From positions 806,001-870,000 of the forward strand of contig JAHEWK010000021.1 of assembly GCA_020740775.1 (NCBI GenBank): a DNA stretch of 64,000 nt. The letters run 5' to 3'. This DNA is from Ilyonectria destructans. Its lineage: Eukaryota; Ascomycota; Sordariomycetes; Hypocreales; Nectriaceae. This document shows, one piece after another, positions 23,003-34,629 of this stretch (position 1 is the first letter of the stretch; each line of letters begins with the position of its first letter). Both the position numbers and the translations under genes were made by a program. The notes beneath the pieces are model-generated. The model ran no database searches and had not been told where the DNA came from. It was given only the letters and a program-made list of their open reading frames with translations.

Positions 23003-23595
23003 GATAACAAGTGGATGTGAGGCATGGGCGTGGTGAGGACGAAAAGGAGAGGTAAAACAAATGGCGCGCCATCAGGATAGGAGGCAGCTAACAAAAGAGA
23101 GACAATCGACCGCCACTTGAAAAGAAAAAAACAACTGAGGGCTACCGGTAGGACGGCCTCCCCGTGCCACTGACAAAATCGCAACCATTTCAACCATTTC
23201 AACCAATTTTACCAATTTTACCAATTTTTCGAAGCGAATTCACCGTGGATGTACGGACGGTGGCGGGGTCGGTGATAAAAATAAAACGATAAAAACGAAA
23301 CGACAGAGGGAGCGTTAAAAGTGGCGCGGGGGGGCAGATGAAGAGCTCTGTGGATTTACGGACGGTGGCGGCGCTCCGGGAACGGTCCCTCCCCGCCAGG
23401 TCACGGAGGGGCTCCGAGGTCCCCTGCTCCGTGATCCGGCGTGATCCGGCGGGCCGCAAGAATAGCGGCGCACGGTTTCCGGACCGTGGCTTTAGTGGCT
23501 GGAAAGGATCAGGGCGCTATGCGGTCCGGGCGTTGGGGAGGAGAGAGGAGAGAAGAGGACGCGGAAGAAAGAACCTTCGGAACTAACGTTCCTCA
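23003..23595. other. Helitron 1 5' flank
   Basis: No gene is seen. It holds short tandem repeats of CAACCATTT / CCAATTTTA type at about 23185-23230 and GGACGGTGG-containing segments at 23255 and 23358. It is the expected place for the Helitron promoter and 5' terminus, but a terminus was not identified. Confidence 0.4.
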
Positions 23596-24203
23596 GGCAT
23601 ACAGGCTCTTGTTGCAAGCTTCGTACCGAAAGGCTACTCAGCGCAAGGGAGCCGCCAACTTGCCCATCACGCCCAGCTTCCAACTTCCAACGTCCCCCGG
23701 CGGACGTGCGCCTTCCCCTGTCTATTAAAAATCCGATCTAATGTAATAGATTTCATCTAACTCAAGCAGAAGCAAGAACCTCACAAAATGCACACGAGAA
23801 GAGCAACGACATTATTATAAATTAAGAGCTCACGTGAATCTCACGTGATTCTTAGTAGAAAATCCCCAGCCAATGAAGACGTCTTTTCACTCGGGGGGAG
23901 GATTAGAACCATTAGAGGGACCCGGGTGTGTATTAATCCGGGCCAACCAGAGGTGCAGTTGCGCTTCCGAATCGGGTAATCGGGATTTTGGGGGGTGAAA
24001 AATCCCAGAGCTTAAGAAGACCTTTCGTACCGAAAGGCAAACGCCCTTCGGGCTGAATAAAACGCCCTTCGGGCTGAACAGGGGAAGGCGCACGTCCGCC
24101 GGGGGACGTTGGAAGTTGGAAGCTGGGCGTGATGGGCAAGTTGGCGGCTCCCTTGCGCTGAGTAGCCTTTCGGTACGAAGCTTGCAACAAGAGCCCGTAT
24201 GGC
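23596..24203. repeat. 126-bp near-perfect inverted repeat with 356-bp loop
   Basis: The arms 23596-23721 and 24078-24203 are inverse copies, identical except for two or three bases at the outer ends. The loop (23722-24077) includes two tandem ACGCCCTTCGGGCTGAA units just inside the right arm and a further TTCGTACCGAAAGGC copy of an arm segment. There is no coding frame and no clear target duplication. Transcription would give a long hairpin RNA. Confidence 0.9.
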
Positions 24204-24684
24204 TGTTTTACTAGTGGGTTGCTGCATGTGTTGAGAAGAGGGCGCAGTTTTAAGTGGTCGGCTCTGGGTGGGTGGATGAAGAGACTTGGCCAATAGGGTG
24301 CGTGTGTGTGTTACCTTTATTTTGCGTAGCCAATAAGATGTACGCAGCAGGCTTTGAGGAGCAGGCACCATTTTGAATGGCACGATTTGAAGAGCTTAAT
24401 GCGGAACTAAGAAACCTAGCCAATAGGGCGAGGGTGAATAATTGAGACAGGGATCAGGGGGCTGAGACTAGCAGAGATTAATCAGTCGCAATACTAAAGA
24501 GGGAAAATTGACAATTTGCGTATAAGAAGCTGGCATGCCAAGATGTCCTGGTGTTGAGATTATTGTACTTTATCACTCGCACTGGTGTTGAAACCACACT
24601 CTTATTTCCCCCATATATCAATCTGTAAGTTTTCCAAACCCAATATAACAGCCCAAAATACCAACTATTATTATACTAGGCTAC
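24204..24684. promoter_or_regulatory. intergenic with three GCCAATA boxes
   Basis: GCCAATAGG / GCCAATAAG / GCCAATAGG occur at about 24289, 24330 and 24419 in the same orientation. Three CCAAT boxes within 130 bp suggest an old promoter, but which gene it served is unclear. Confidence 0.35.
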
Positions 24685-26214
24685 TTAAAGTCTCTTTGTG
24701 GGATGCCTCTTGTTCCTGCCATCTGGTTTGGTAGTTGATGACCTTATATTAGGACGAATGGAGGATCGGAGTGTGGCAGATATGTTAGGTGATCGAGAGT
24801 CCTCGTTTTCCTTCGCTTCACCTTCTTTATGGTTATTATTTTCATTAGAGTCTATGGACGTTAAAGGGGAGACCGGCGATCCTGCAATGATTGGAGATGT
24901 TGCGGTAGTTATAATAGACCCCCTGAGTCTCTTGGGGGCGGGGTTGTTCGAACTTGAATGAGACGATGGAGATGCGCAGATTGCGGGCCTTTTGTTCTGA
25001 GATGGAGTAACGGGTTGTTGGGATGGACCTCCCTGCGGCGATTGTGATGATTGTGACCGTGACTGTTGCGCCTGTGAAGATTTCTTTGAGGGAGACTTGA
25101 ACATAGACCTCGCTGCTGCGAAGCCGCCAGCTTGGGATGGGCTAGGTTCGGTTTTAGAGGGGGAGACTGTGTTAGCGGTAGGTGCAGGTGGCGTGCTTTT
25201 GTCCGGAAACGTCTAAGAGTTGGGAACGATAATGAAAATATAGTCCTTCTTATTAACTGTAGGGGCAGCTACTATAAGACTATGGTCAAGCAGGCTAACA
25301 ATCTTGCCGATGCAGTTGAAGGGAATATCTGGTATAAACTGTGTATCTTTTCTATCTGCTATCTTCTTGCAGAGGAGAGAGAATGGCAAAGCGCGAATAG
25401 GAAAGAGAATAAAAACTTGAAAGGGGTGGAAGCCTTTGAAAGGGCTTTTTGATGGCTGACCCGGCGTGATGTAGGTACAGCACTGGATAAATGCACAGTA
25501 TCTCAGCTGCGCATCATCCAACAGCGGGATAGAGTCCTTGATTAAGTGGGTTTGACCTGTCCCGAGAACCTGCCCCGTTAAAGAAATAACCGGTTGGATA
25601 AGTGGAAAGCCCTCACTATTGTAAAGAGTTCGTGGGTTAATGCTGATAGTTATATTAGTGGCAAGCGCGATATTCGAACTCGAGCTAAGGGGAAATGGTA
25701 AGTCTGCTTACGCTTGGTATCTAAAGTTGCGTATGAGAACAACTGGAATCTTGTATATATCGCCGTTACTATCTTCATTGCTGAAAACATCAGGCTCCTG
25801 TAGCACCCACTCCAGTGTGTAGGGGTGTATTTTGCTAGTGAAATGGAACTACTGATTCTCCCACTCCGATTTAACAATCTGCTGGTTATAGATAGAGAGG
25901 TTGAGACTAAAGTAAATTGGCAGTGGATCAGGGGATTGATACCCTTCAGGATGCAGTATAGAATATTCAGGCAGTGTTATATAGGGAGGGGGTGGAAGAA
26001 AAACCCTGCTAAGAGCTTTAATATTGAGGCTCTTTATAAGTTGTTTATCTGATGTAGGAAACTGCGTCGGGGTATCCAGCTGACCAAAAAAGGATATGGT
26101 TATATTACTACCAAGGTTTTTCTGAGAGTTATAAGGTATGCGCGGAGGGGGATGACCGCTAAGAGTGGAATTTGAGGTAGAAGTTGGTGAAGACATAATA
26201 TATTGAACAAGCAA
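24685..26214 (-). pseudogene. unrecognised gene between the Helitrons, broken by two TAG codons
   Basis: One frame runs from ATG at 26214 (a second Met six codons later) to 24685 once a 69-nt intron (25643-25711, branch CACTAAT) is removed, about 486 codons. Two in-frame TAG codons interrupt it: 25849-25851, where Gln is likely, and 25213-25215, where Trp is likely. Both are single C-to-T or G-to-A changes. The first two-thirds is beta-rich and hydrophobic, with segments such as LGSNITISFFGQLDTPTQFP, PVISLTGQVLG, IPFNCIGKIVSLLDH and KKDYIFIIVPNS. The last 150 residues are Ser/Gln/Pro-rich with a basic end (RNKRHPTKRL). The beta pattern around GKIVSLLDH recalls OB-fold ssDNA-binding proteins, but this is an impression. 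It sits head-to-head with Helitron 2. Family not recognised. Confidence 0.65.
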
Positions 26215-26460
26215 AGGTTTCGATAAAAAATGGGAGAGCGGTTAAGATTATGACTCTGCGAGAGAGAGAGAGAGAGCAATAGTAAGATAAGCCTGCAAGA
26301 TTGGTATATAAATGTAGGGAATAAAGAAGAAATACATCTGATATTTATAATCGATTAAATTATATAGTATATATAATGTGAAGATTGATACTACTTGGTA
26401 AAGATACTGTATTTCGTTGTGCAGACAGGATGTAGTATCGCCGATCTCCATCTAACATTT

Positions 26461-26745
26461 TCAGGCAAGAACTCCTATCCCTGCCGGTGTGGATACTTGC
26501 ACAATTGAATTGACTAATTAATGTAGATGGTGAATAGATTTGCTTTTTCCATGAGTATAAAGGATTGGCTAAAACGTCAGCATATGTCGCCGATTGCAGT
26601 AAAGCATCTTGAGGTAAGAACGTTGATTCCTGCTAAGTGGATACTTGTACAGCGGAATTGATTAATTAACGTAGCTGTTGAATAGAATTGCTTCTTCTAC
26701 GATTATAAAGAATTGACTAAGATATTAATATATGAAAAAAAAAGA
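26461..26745. repeat. diverged tandem duplication, about 150-bp unit
   Basis: A segment starting AGGCAAGAACTCC (26463) recurs as AGGTAAGAACGTTG (26613). The shared order is TGGATACTTG, GAATTGA.TAATTAA, GTAGATGGTGAATAGA-like, TATAAAG and CATATG. It lies between the divergent unrecognised gene and Helitron 2. Confidence 0.7.
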
Positions 26746-26849
26746 AGAAAAAATCAAGTATGAGAGCTGGGCAGTATATGATAGGTAGATGAAATAACGT
26801 GGTGTGTATTATATTAATTATATAAGTGCCTATCGATGTTACTATTATA

Positions 26850-27215
26850 ACGAAAGAGGGTGAAGGGATATTTTGATCTATTGGTATATTAATACTGCAG
26901 CGGCCATATGAATAAGAGGGTGGAGGAGTATGATGCCGTATTGGTATACCGGTGTAATGGCATTCCGACTAGATAATGGGATGAATAATCAAGCCCGAAG
27001 TTAATTATTATAAAAGTAAGAGGGTCGAGGAATATGATGCTCTACTGGTATACCGGAGTGATGATGCTCCGAGTGGATGATGGGATGAATAATTAAGCCT
27101 GAAGTTAATTATTACGAAAGTAAGAGGGTGGAGGAATATGATGCTCTATTGGTATACTGGCGTGATGATGCTCTGAGTAGATGATGGGATGAATAATTAA
27201 GTCTGATATTGGGAT
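26850..27215. repeat. 104-bp tandem repeats
   Basis: GAGGGT(G/C)GAGGA(A/G)TATGATGC starts units at about 26916, 27020 and 27124, a 104-bp period. Each unit carries TTGGTATACCGG and GATGGGATGAATAATTAAG. A more degenerate unit precedes them from about 26850. Confidence 0.8.
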
Positions 27216-27540
27216 GAAATTGGAAGAGTAAAGAAGATTATGGTGGGATAGACCTATTATTTATTGGTAGGTGGGTTAAGATAATGACGATAGTCGATAT
27301 TATTATATAGTTTGATAGGTATAATAGAGATAAAGATGATGTGGGAGTATCGGGATAGAATCGGACTAAGAGCAGAGTAGGACAGGTTGGTGTGGGAGAA
27401 TCGAATTCTGCCCCAGAATGTACCGATCACAAAACAGCATTGTGAATGGCATCAACCTTTATTGTTCATATTTATAACGCTATTTGGCTTAATACACATG
27501 ATTACGCACCCTAAGAATACACTACATACACTATCTTGTA

Positions 27541-28758
27541 ATGGATTCGTCATTATCTGCTCTACTTGAAAGGTTGCGTGGTCGAACGCCTGGCAGCACA
27601 CTCAGCAGTCTCGGGCTGAAGACGTACAATGATATCTTTGGTGCGGCAAACTCGAATATAAACGCAATACTAAGAGAATCATATTCTATTGTCCAACTAA
27701 GTATATGCGATTGTGTTCCGGACGTCCAGCCTGTGGGCTTGGTATTAATGAAGTCACACTCTACTGTCTAACTGAGTATACCTGGTGATATTCCAGAAAC
27801 CGTACCTATAGACCCGGCACTAGATGGATCACGACCAACTGGCCAATCAAGCAAACCAGGCAATCACCAACAATACCGATTAAGTGTAAATTAAATCGAC
27901 AATGCGAATGTGCAAACACAGGCGGCAGGAAACTGGATGAGCCGGCCACCACCAGGGAGCACGACGCCGACACAAGTGCCTCCAAGAAAAAGAGGCAGAC
28001 TGCGAGGTTCTCGTGTACTAAGGCGGAGAGATGTTCGAGAAGGAAATCGGGTGCAGGAATATCAGCCAAGTGCATACCAAGCCGACACCATCAATACTCA
28101 AATATAGGGACCTGAAAGCTGGATGAGTCGACCGCCGCTAAGGAGTACGACACCAATACAGGCGCCTCCCAGATCAAGAGGCAAACCGCGAACTTCTCGT
28201 GCATCAAGACGGAAAGATGCCCGGGAAAGAAACTGGCGGCAAAGGAGATAAACCCAACAGCGAAGACCGCTGGTTGCCGTTGGGACGCCCCCAGCCAGTT
28301 CCCAGTTGCCATCTAATGCTCCACGACGTCAGAAAAGGAGGTCGCAACAAGCATAGCAACTAAAACCTGTACCAGCGCAACCGCGTATAGTACCAAACCC
28401 CACACAAGCTGCAGAAATAACCAACGCGAGCCAATATCAACCGCATAATGCACTGGGCACGCAGCAATGTATGAGCACTCTAAGCTTTTCAGATGTGGAT
28501 CAATATGGCCAACAAGAACTTGGCGCCAAGTGTAAGGCTGACCAATACGGATAAGAATAAAATAAAAGGCAAAATTGAAGACGGGTTGAGAATAGCAACC
28601 TTGAAGAGTAAACCCAGGTATTTAAGAGAGCTATTAAGCATCTGGAAGATGAATTTACAGAGAAGGAGAGAATATCCTATATAAAGAATTAGCGTAAGCC
28701 GGTCCCCCGTGAGAGGAATATATCCACAGTTATGGACTTTTATTAAGTATTTTACAAT
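27541..28758 (+). pseudogene. Helitron 2 degenerate N-terminal coding region
   Basis: A frame starts MDSSLSALLERLRGRT at 27541 and breaks after about 76 codons. Two copies of a basic unit follow, near 27930-28060 and 28115-28240 (offset about 186 bp), each reading WMSRPP..STTP.Q.PPR.RG, AT-hook-like. Stops and shifts separate them from the main frame. Just before 28759 the frame reads FY-stop-VFYNMDTLPIHTC, where Helitron 1 has FYQAFTDEKTLPISHC. The TAA is therefore probably a damaged CAA, and 28759 an internal Met rather than the true start. Confidence 0.6.
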
Positions 28759-31700
28759 ATGGACACCCTACCCATACATACATGTATGATATGCTATCAG
28801 AAGATCAGTACGATGGAGATAAAAGAGCTTAGCTGGGAAGAGTGGATAAATAGCGCAGCGATGAATAGCTGCCTTATGTATTCATGTCCAGATTGCTTCC
28901 CTGTTGGCAAGGCTATACCGAGCTGCGAAAACTGTGCCATAAAGATCCGCGAATGCAATATGGCGCGGGGCGGGAACTTGCATCAAGCACTTGGTTGCGA
29001 GCACATGTACCCGGATGCTCTCAGAGATTTGACTTTGGTTGAGGAGAAGCTGATTGCACTCAACACCCATTTCGGCTTCGTTGCAAGAATCAAAGTGACA
29101 AAAAGCACCAAACAGAGTACGGCATATGCACGGCATGTAAAGGGTCACATAACTGTGTTTCCAAACAGTGTTCAAGACTTGGTTACCACAGTACTACCAC
29201 ATCCGCTTCTACAATCTTTGGAGGATATCCATATATCCTGGCATGGGCCGCAGAGACCAGCCCCCAGCGATCTATCTAAGTTGCTCTCAGTCCGGAGAGG
29301 AGCTGTGGAACGGGCGTTGCTTTGGCTAAAAGAATTTAACCCCCACTATCGGCACATCCAAATCGACAAAGCCGAGTTGGATAGTTGGGGAGAGCCGGCG
29401 CATGGGGTTCCGAGCCAGATCTATGACAGGATAGAGAGAGATGAACCATCGGCATGGGAAGAAACGCGAACAGCGCACATCGTGCCCCCGGCAGAACGTG
29501 GAATGGATGACGCTGGGCCCCAGTCACTCGAACAGATTGTGGACGGGCTGGGCAGAGCGTATGATGAGAATGATGTAAGTTACGACGAGGATCAGCAGCT
29601 CTATGACGAGCGCAGTCGGGAGGAGCTCGAGTATGAGGGCATGGGAAGCTTTCTTGATGAGATCCTTGCATCTGGTATGTTTCCACTGGATACAGCACCG
29701 CGAGCAACCGATGCCGATAAACTGCAATTTGCTATTGATACAATCAGAGGTGGACACACAAATGCGCAAACACAGCCGCCCAACCAGCCGACTGGGAGCG
29801 CGCAGGATTCCCACCTTCAGCCATACATTCACATTTCAAGAGGCAATGAGTTTGCAGATAGCAATGATCTCTGGCATCTTGCAAAAGCATTTCCAACACT
29901 ATTCCCATTCGGTTTCGGTGGGCCACGGTGCAAGGAAGAGATGGAATCGGACCTGTGGAAGAACAGTGTCCAGCTCACAGGGCATGTCCGTGATAGAGAC
30001 AGTATTGGAGAGGGTGGAGAGGGTGGAGAGGATGCGACTTCGCCAACACGTAATCTCGGACTTCACGCATGGATGAAGAAAGTGCTGCAACGACATGGTG
30101 GCCGCTTTGCCAATCATCCGGCGTTTTCATTCCTAGTATTCAACATAGAGGTTCGGTCTAGGAATAGAGGAGTAAGTATGGTGAGCGTGCGACGGACCGA
30201 TTTTCCTGAGGTTGAGAGGATCATTCAGTCGTTAACACCAGAGAGGCTGTGGGAAGTGCAAAAGGAGTTAGAGGCTGGCGGGAGCACCCGAGATGAAGGT
30301 ATCAAAAAGCTCCTGCGATACATCTCATACTTTGGCTACAAACAGGCCATGTCGCAGGAGTCGCGGCTAGAGATGCGCAGAAAGATTAAAGCGCTCATCA
30401 TCAGATACGGTATACCGGCGATTTGGTTTACGCTGAATCCCAATGACATTACGAACCCGGTAAAACTACGTCTGGCGGCATACCGAAAGGAGGACAAGGC
30501 TGCCGCGGAAGCAACCCTGCTTCGGGCCCTTCAGGATAGGTATGAGAGAGTGAAGCTGGCGATAACTGACCCCATAAGCTCTGCCATCTTCTTCCACCGC
30601 GAAGTAGAGATGTTCTTTGAGCATTACGTCAAGGTTGGGGAGGAATCTGTTTTTGGTCGGATTGGACAGTATTTCGGCGCTGTCGAGACCAACGAACGCG
30701 GTGCTCTTCATGTCCATGGTTTGCTATGGCTCGAAGGGAACTTGGAGCTCGGGGAGTTCATCGGTGCTCATGGAAACGGGGAGGATGGTGAGGGTGCGGC
30801 AATGGAACGGGAAGGAATCCTGAAATATGTCGATTCTGTCTTTACCGAGGTATGTGCATCCATATCTCCACGTAACCAAAAGCCAACGTAGGTCGAAAGC
30901 TAAACTATCATCTAGGATCTGGACGAATCCGCTGCCTTTAGCGAGGAGAGCGAGACTAGGGTGGTTTACGACAACATATCCTACCTGATGACCGATGCTG
31001 GGCGCTTCTCTGAACAGTTTGACGATGAAGCCCACTTTTGCGCGGGCAGGGTCCAGATGCACGTCCATACCGCAACTTGCGTCAAATACTCTCATAACAA
31101 GGAGGGGGACAAAAAGCCCACATGTCGATTCCATGCGCCTTGGAAGCTCTTTACAAAAAGCGAATTTGGCGCGGATGGCATACTTCGGCTCCAACGCTCA
31201 CATCCCATGATCAACCGATGGAACAAGTCAATGGCGGTTGGGCTGCGGCACAATCACGACATCTCCTTCATCGGAACCCAAAGCAAGACAATGGCGCTGA
31301 TATACTACTTGACAAACTACGCCACAAAAATTGAAGATCCGATGTGGAAGAGAGTGGCCATAGCAGCAGAGCTCTTTCCGAGTATCAGCACAACCAGCGC
31401 CGTCGGGCTAGGTGCAACAACCGCAAACTATGAAGCCAAGGCAAATATAAACCGCCAGTACCTGATGAGAATCGCCAACAGAATATTCACCGAGCGGCCG
31501 TTATCGCAGGTGGAGGTGATTGCGCACTTCCTAGATTACCCAAGTGAGTTCTCGAGTACTAAACAATGGTCATATGTGAATATGACAACGATATACTGGG
31601 CAATACTCCGACGCTGGCCGCATCTCCAGCAATGCAGTAGCACTTTAGGCGACGACGATGATCGACCTATCGAGAACATAGGTGACAATGGCAACGGCAA

Positions 31701-33608
31701 CGACGCGGAAGCCAGCGCGGAGAGGGTCTTGGTGGGAAACGATGGCAAGAAACTACCCTACATTGAAGCCTACCACCACCGTGGAGAGGTGCTGCAGACA
31801 TTATGCTTCTATGACTACGTGTCGCTTGTTACATTACAAAAGAGCATAGATTCATCTTCCAAGGAGTTGGTGAAGATAGAATTTGAAAGGAACTGGAAGC
31901 CGGGAAGGGACTGGGTGCAGGTTCTAAGACCCCCGGGGAAGTATGCAGTGCCATGCATCAACGGCTTTCTCGATATGGACTTTGATATTGACACAAACGC
32001 AGACCGATACCGCAGGTAAGCACAAGCCATAGAACAGATGGGATGGATAAACGAGGAGCATATACTAATATTAGCACCAGAGCTGCAGTACAGCACCTCG
32101 CACTCTTCGTACCATGGGAGAAGTTCACTACAGCAGCGTCTGGTGACATCAACGAAATCTGGGAACACTGGAGACGGCAACTCCCCAAAAGACTCCAGAC
32201 TATCGCAGGCAACATCCAGCTCTTGAAGCGATCAGCGGAAGATGCGCGGCGAGATGCAAAGCAGTGGGCGGCTGCGGGGGACGACACCGTTTTGGATGAC
32301 ATCGACGCTATGGGGTATGATCTCCAAGATCCTACAGGCCCAGTAAAAGCATATCGCCCAGACCAGGTTGGCCACCTTGGCCGATTGATTGAGACAGTAC
32401 GGGGTGCTACAGGCCCTAACCAGGTGACCGCTGGTTCGGAGCATCTTTTGCAGATGCTAGATCAGCTCCGCGAAGCCCAAGCAGATATCACCGACTTTGC
32501 GGATAATGTCGAGACTGTCGCTTCCGCAGAGAACCCAGAGCAGTGCCAGCCAACCATGGTAGCCAGGAGCGAGCTCCCAACGCAACGTCAGCTTAGAGGG
32601 ATCAAGAGCAAGCAGGATCAAGCTGACAGGGAAATTGTGAAAAGAATCCAAGGCACTGATGGAGCTCAGATTACGCAAATCACAGCTGGCGGCGCAGAAG
32701 CATCACTGAACCATACCTTCGCGGGCGCGGGAGAAGATATTATAGAAATGTCAGAAACAGACACCCGGAACCCCCAAAGACCCAGTGCCAGGGTCGCCTT
32801 TGGACCGTCAACAACATTCCTCCATGCCGGTCGGGAGATTGCAAGGAGGTTCACCTTGAACGAGCGGCAGGAAATTGCCTTCCTTTTAGTGTGTCGCCAT
32901 CTCGATACCATCCCGGACGAAGATAACAGCGATGATTTCGATAGCAGTAATGTCGAGAACAATGATAACGCACAACTATGCGAGTTCCTGGGTGGGGAGG
33001 GCGGCACCGGGAAGTCTAGGGTCATCGAGGCGTTGGCGGAATTGTTCGCTAGCAAAGACGTATCGCATAGGCTGCTTATGACGGCGACATCGGGGGCCGC
33101 AGCAGCGCGGATCAACGGCGTGACTATTCACTCCGCCTGTGGGATGCAACCCAACGCATCCAGCGGCAATGCCGACGATGGCACCACGGTAACCTACGTG
33201 GACGGTGATGCTCGAAAAAGATGGAGAGAAAAGTGGCTGCTTATCATTGACGAGGTGAGCATGCTGGGCCTCCAGACCCTTTCCGATATCAACAAGCGAC
33301 TTTGCGCCGCCCGGGGATCGAATCAAGATTTTGGCGGCATCCAAGTGGTACTACTATCAGGAGATTTTCACCAGTTCCGCCCAGTGCAAAACAAGTCGCT
33401 ATTGACGCCATGGTCCGCCCGCAGGGTTGCGGACGAAATGAGGGTGCACGCACTCTGGACTCGATTTACCACCGTCGTTATGCTCACCGAACAGGTGCGC
33501 GCAGCAGGGGACCCGCAGCTGCAGCGGCTGCTGACTCGGATCCGGCAGGGGCAGCAAGACGAGTCCGACATGGAGCTTCTTAAAAGGTATGGAGTTTATG
33601 TGGCATAA
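28759..33608 (+). pseudogene. Helitron 2 Rep/helicase, both ends damaged
   Basis: Three exons, 28759-30849, 30916-32015 and 32075-33608 (introns of 66 and 59 nt), give 1,574 codons. Order: Cys fingers (CMICYQK... CPDC... CENC), HVKGHITVFPNSVQDLVTTV, the Helitron N-terminal domain, HUH motif ALHVHGLLWLEGN (near 30715), YYLTNYATKIEDPMWKR, then PIF1 with GGEGGTGKSR, LIIDEVSML, LSGDFHQFRPVQ and MLTEQVRA. The frame stops after DMELLKRYG and lacks the last helicase motifs, so the 3' end is cut, and a convergent F-box gene lies 64 bp further on. It is similar to Helitron 1 throughout but clearly diverged, so these are two lineages rather than a recent duplication. Both intron positions fall within conserved blocks. 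The intron before TRAAVQHLALF matches the single intron of Helitron 1. Confidence 0.9.
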
Positions 33609-33671
33609 TGAATACCCTTAGGTGGCACCGTCTAAGCTCAGCTATTCCTCCCACACTCCATCAATCACCGT

Positions 33672-34601
33672 CTAGAGTCGTTGCTCTACAGATATTAGTT
33701 CCGTGAAGTCCAATCCTGATTGCGATGCCCACGCCGCCTCCACACCCCCGGCAGCTGAGTCCTGTAAGTCTTGCAGAGCCTGGGAGAGACTCAGTTCGGG
33801 GAGGTGACTTTGCAGAACAATGTGTCCATCTCGAGTCATAGCTAACGGCTGTGGTTTTGGCAAACGCCTAAAAGCAAGATGAAAAGGATCTCCAGCCATC
33901 TTATTCAGTACTTCTGCACGTTTGGTGATCCAATCCTTGGGCTTTGCTTCCACCAGCTGGTCACAAAAGAAAGTCTTCGTCCGTCTCTGAAGGGTCTTCA
34001 ACGTATTCTGTTGAACAGCCAGGTCTCCACCCATCTTCGTCCATAAAATCAGGACTACTGTGGTAATTTTGTCAAGTTGCTCTGAACCCGAATCCCGTGA
34101 CATCCAAGATGCGTAAAGAGAAAATTTGCCTCCGAAGTTCTTCATGGCATAACGTACAAGCGACTCGGCACGCTTGCTCGATACGCAATCAAAAACGAAA
34201 ACAAAAAACGTTGTCTTTGATAGCAGGTCAGACAAGTCGCGCAGCAGGTCAGCACTTTGTAATCTCTGTTCCTGGCCATAGTTCTGCTCCTTCAGTTCTT
34301 TAAATAGGTTGGATGGCTTCAGCCTTCGCCCCTGAAGAACTGATTCGAACATGGAACGAACATCTTTTGAGGTTTGAATGAGCGCAACGAGATCTAGATT
34401 CAACAAATAATTGGAGATATTTCGATGCAACTCGGGTGGAAGATTGATGAACTCAATCATTGGTATTTGAGACTTGGAACGGCCAAGTGTCCTGGCTGGA
34501 ATGAGTAAGACTGCTGGAATTTCTCCGAGCCGCAGGAAACGGCGTGGATGGGGACAGGACAGAACAGACCTAGACGAATGCGACGATATGCTTCTATGCA
34601 C
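33672..34601 (-). CDS. F-box-like protein
   Basis: The open frame is 309 codons from 34601. The F-box segment FINLPPELHRNISNYLLNLD starts at residue 51, so the Met at 34460 (48th codon, MIEFINLPPELH) is the more likely start, leaving about 262 residues. The rest is alpha-helical with no recognised repeat. It contains FFVFVFDCVSSKRAESLVRY and a C-terminal acidic/Gln-rich end. F-box proteins recruit substrates to SCF ubiquitin ligases; the target is not inferable. It is convergent with the truncated Helitron 2. No in-frame damage is seen. Confidence 0.65.
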   Translation of the reverse strand: MHRSISSHSSRSVLSCPHPRRFLRLGEIPAVLLIPARTLGRSKSQIPMIEFINLPPELHRNISNYLLNLDLVALIQTSKDVRSMFESVLQGRRLKPSNLFKELKEQNYGQEQRLQSADLLRDLSDLLSKTTFFVFVFDCVSSKRAESLVRYAMKNFGGKFSLYASWMSRDSGSEQLDKITTVVLILWTKMGGDLAVQQNTLKTLQRRTKTFFCDQLVEAKPKDWITKRAEVLNKMAGDPFHLAFRRLPKPQPLAMTRDGHIVLQSHLPELSLSQALQDLQDSAAGGVEAAWASQSGLDFTELISVEQRL

Positions 34602-34629
34602 GTTGGGTATGATGGATGAGGGCGAGTAA

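Noticed and set aside
25685..25711. A 27-nt intron in the gene between the Helitrons
   Set aside because: Too short for a fungal intron. The 69-nt alternative with a CACTAAT branch site keeps the frame and is preferred.
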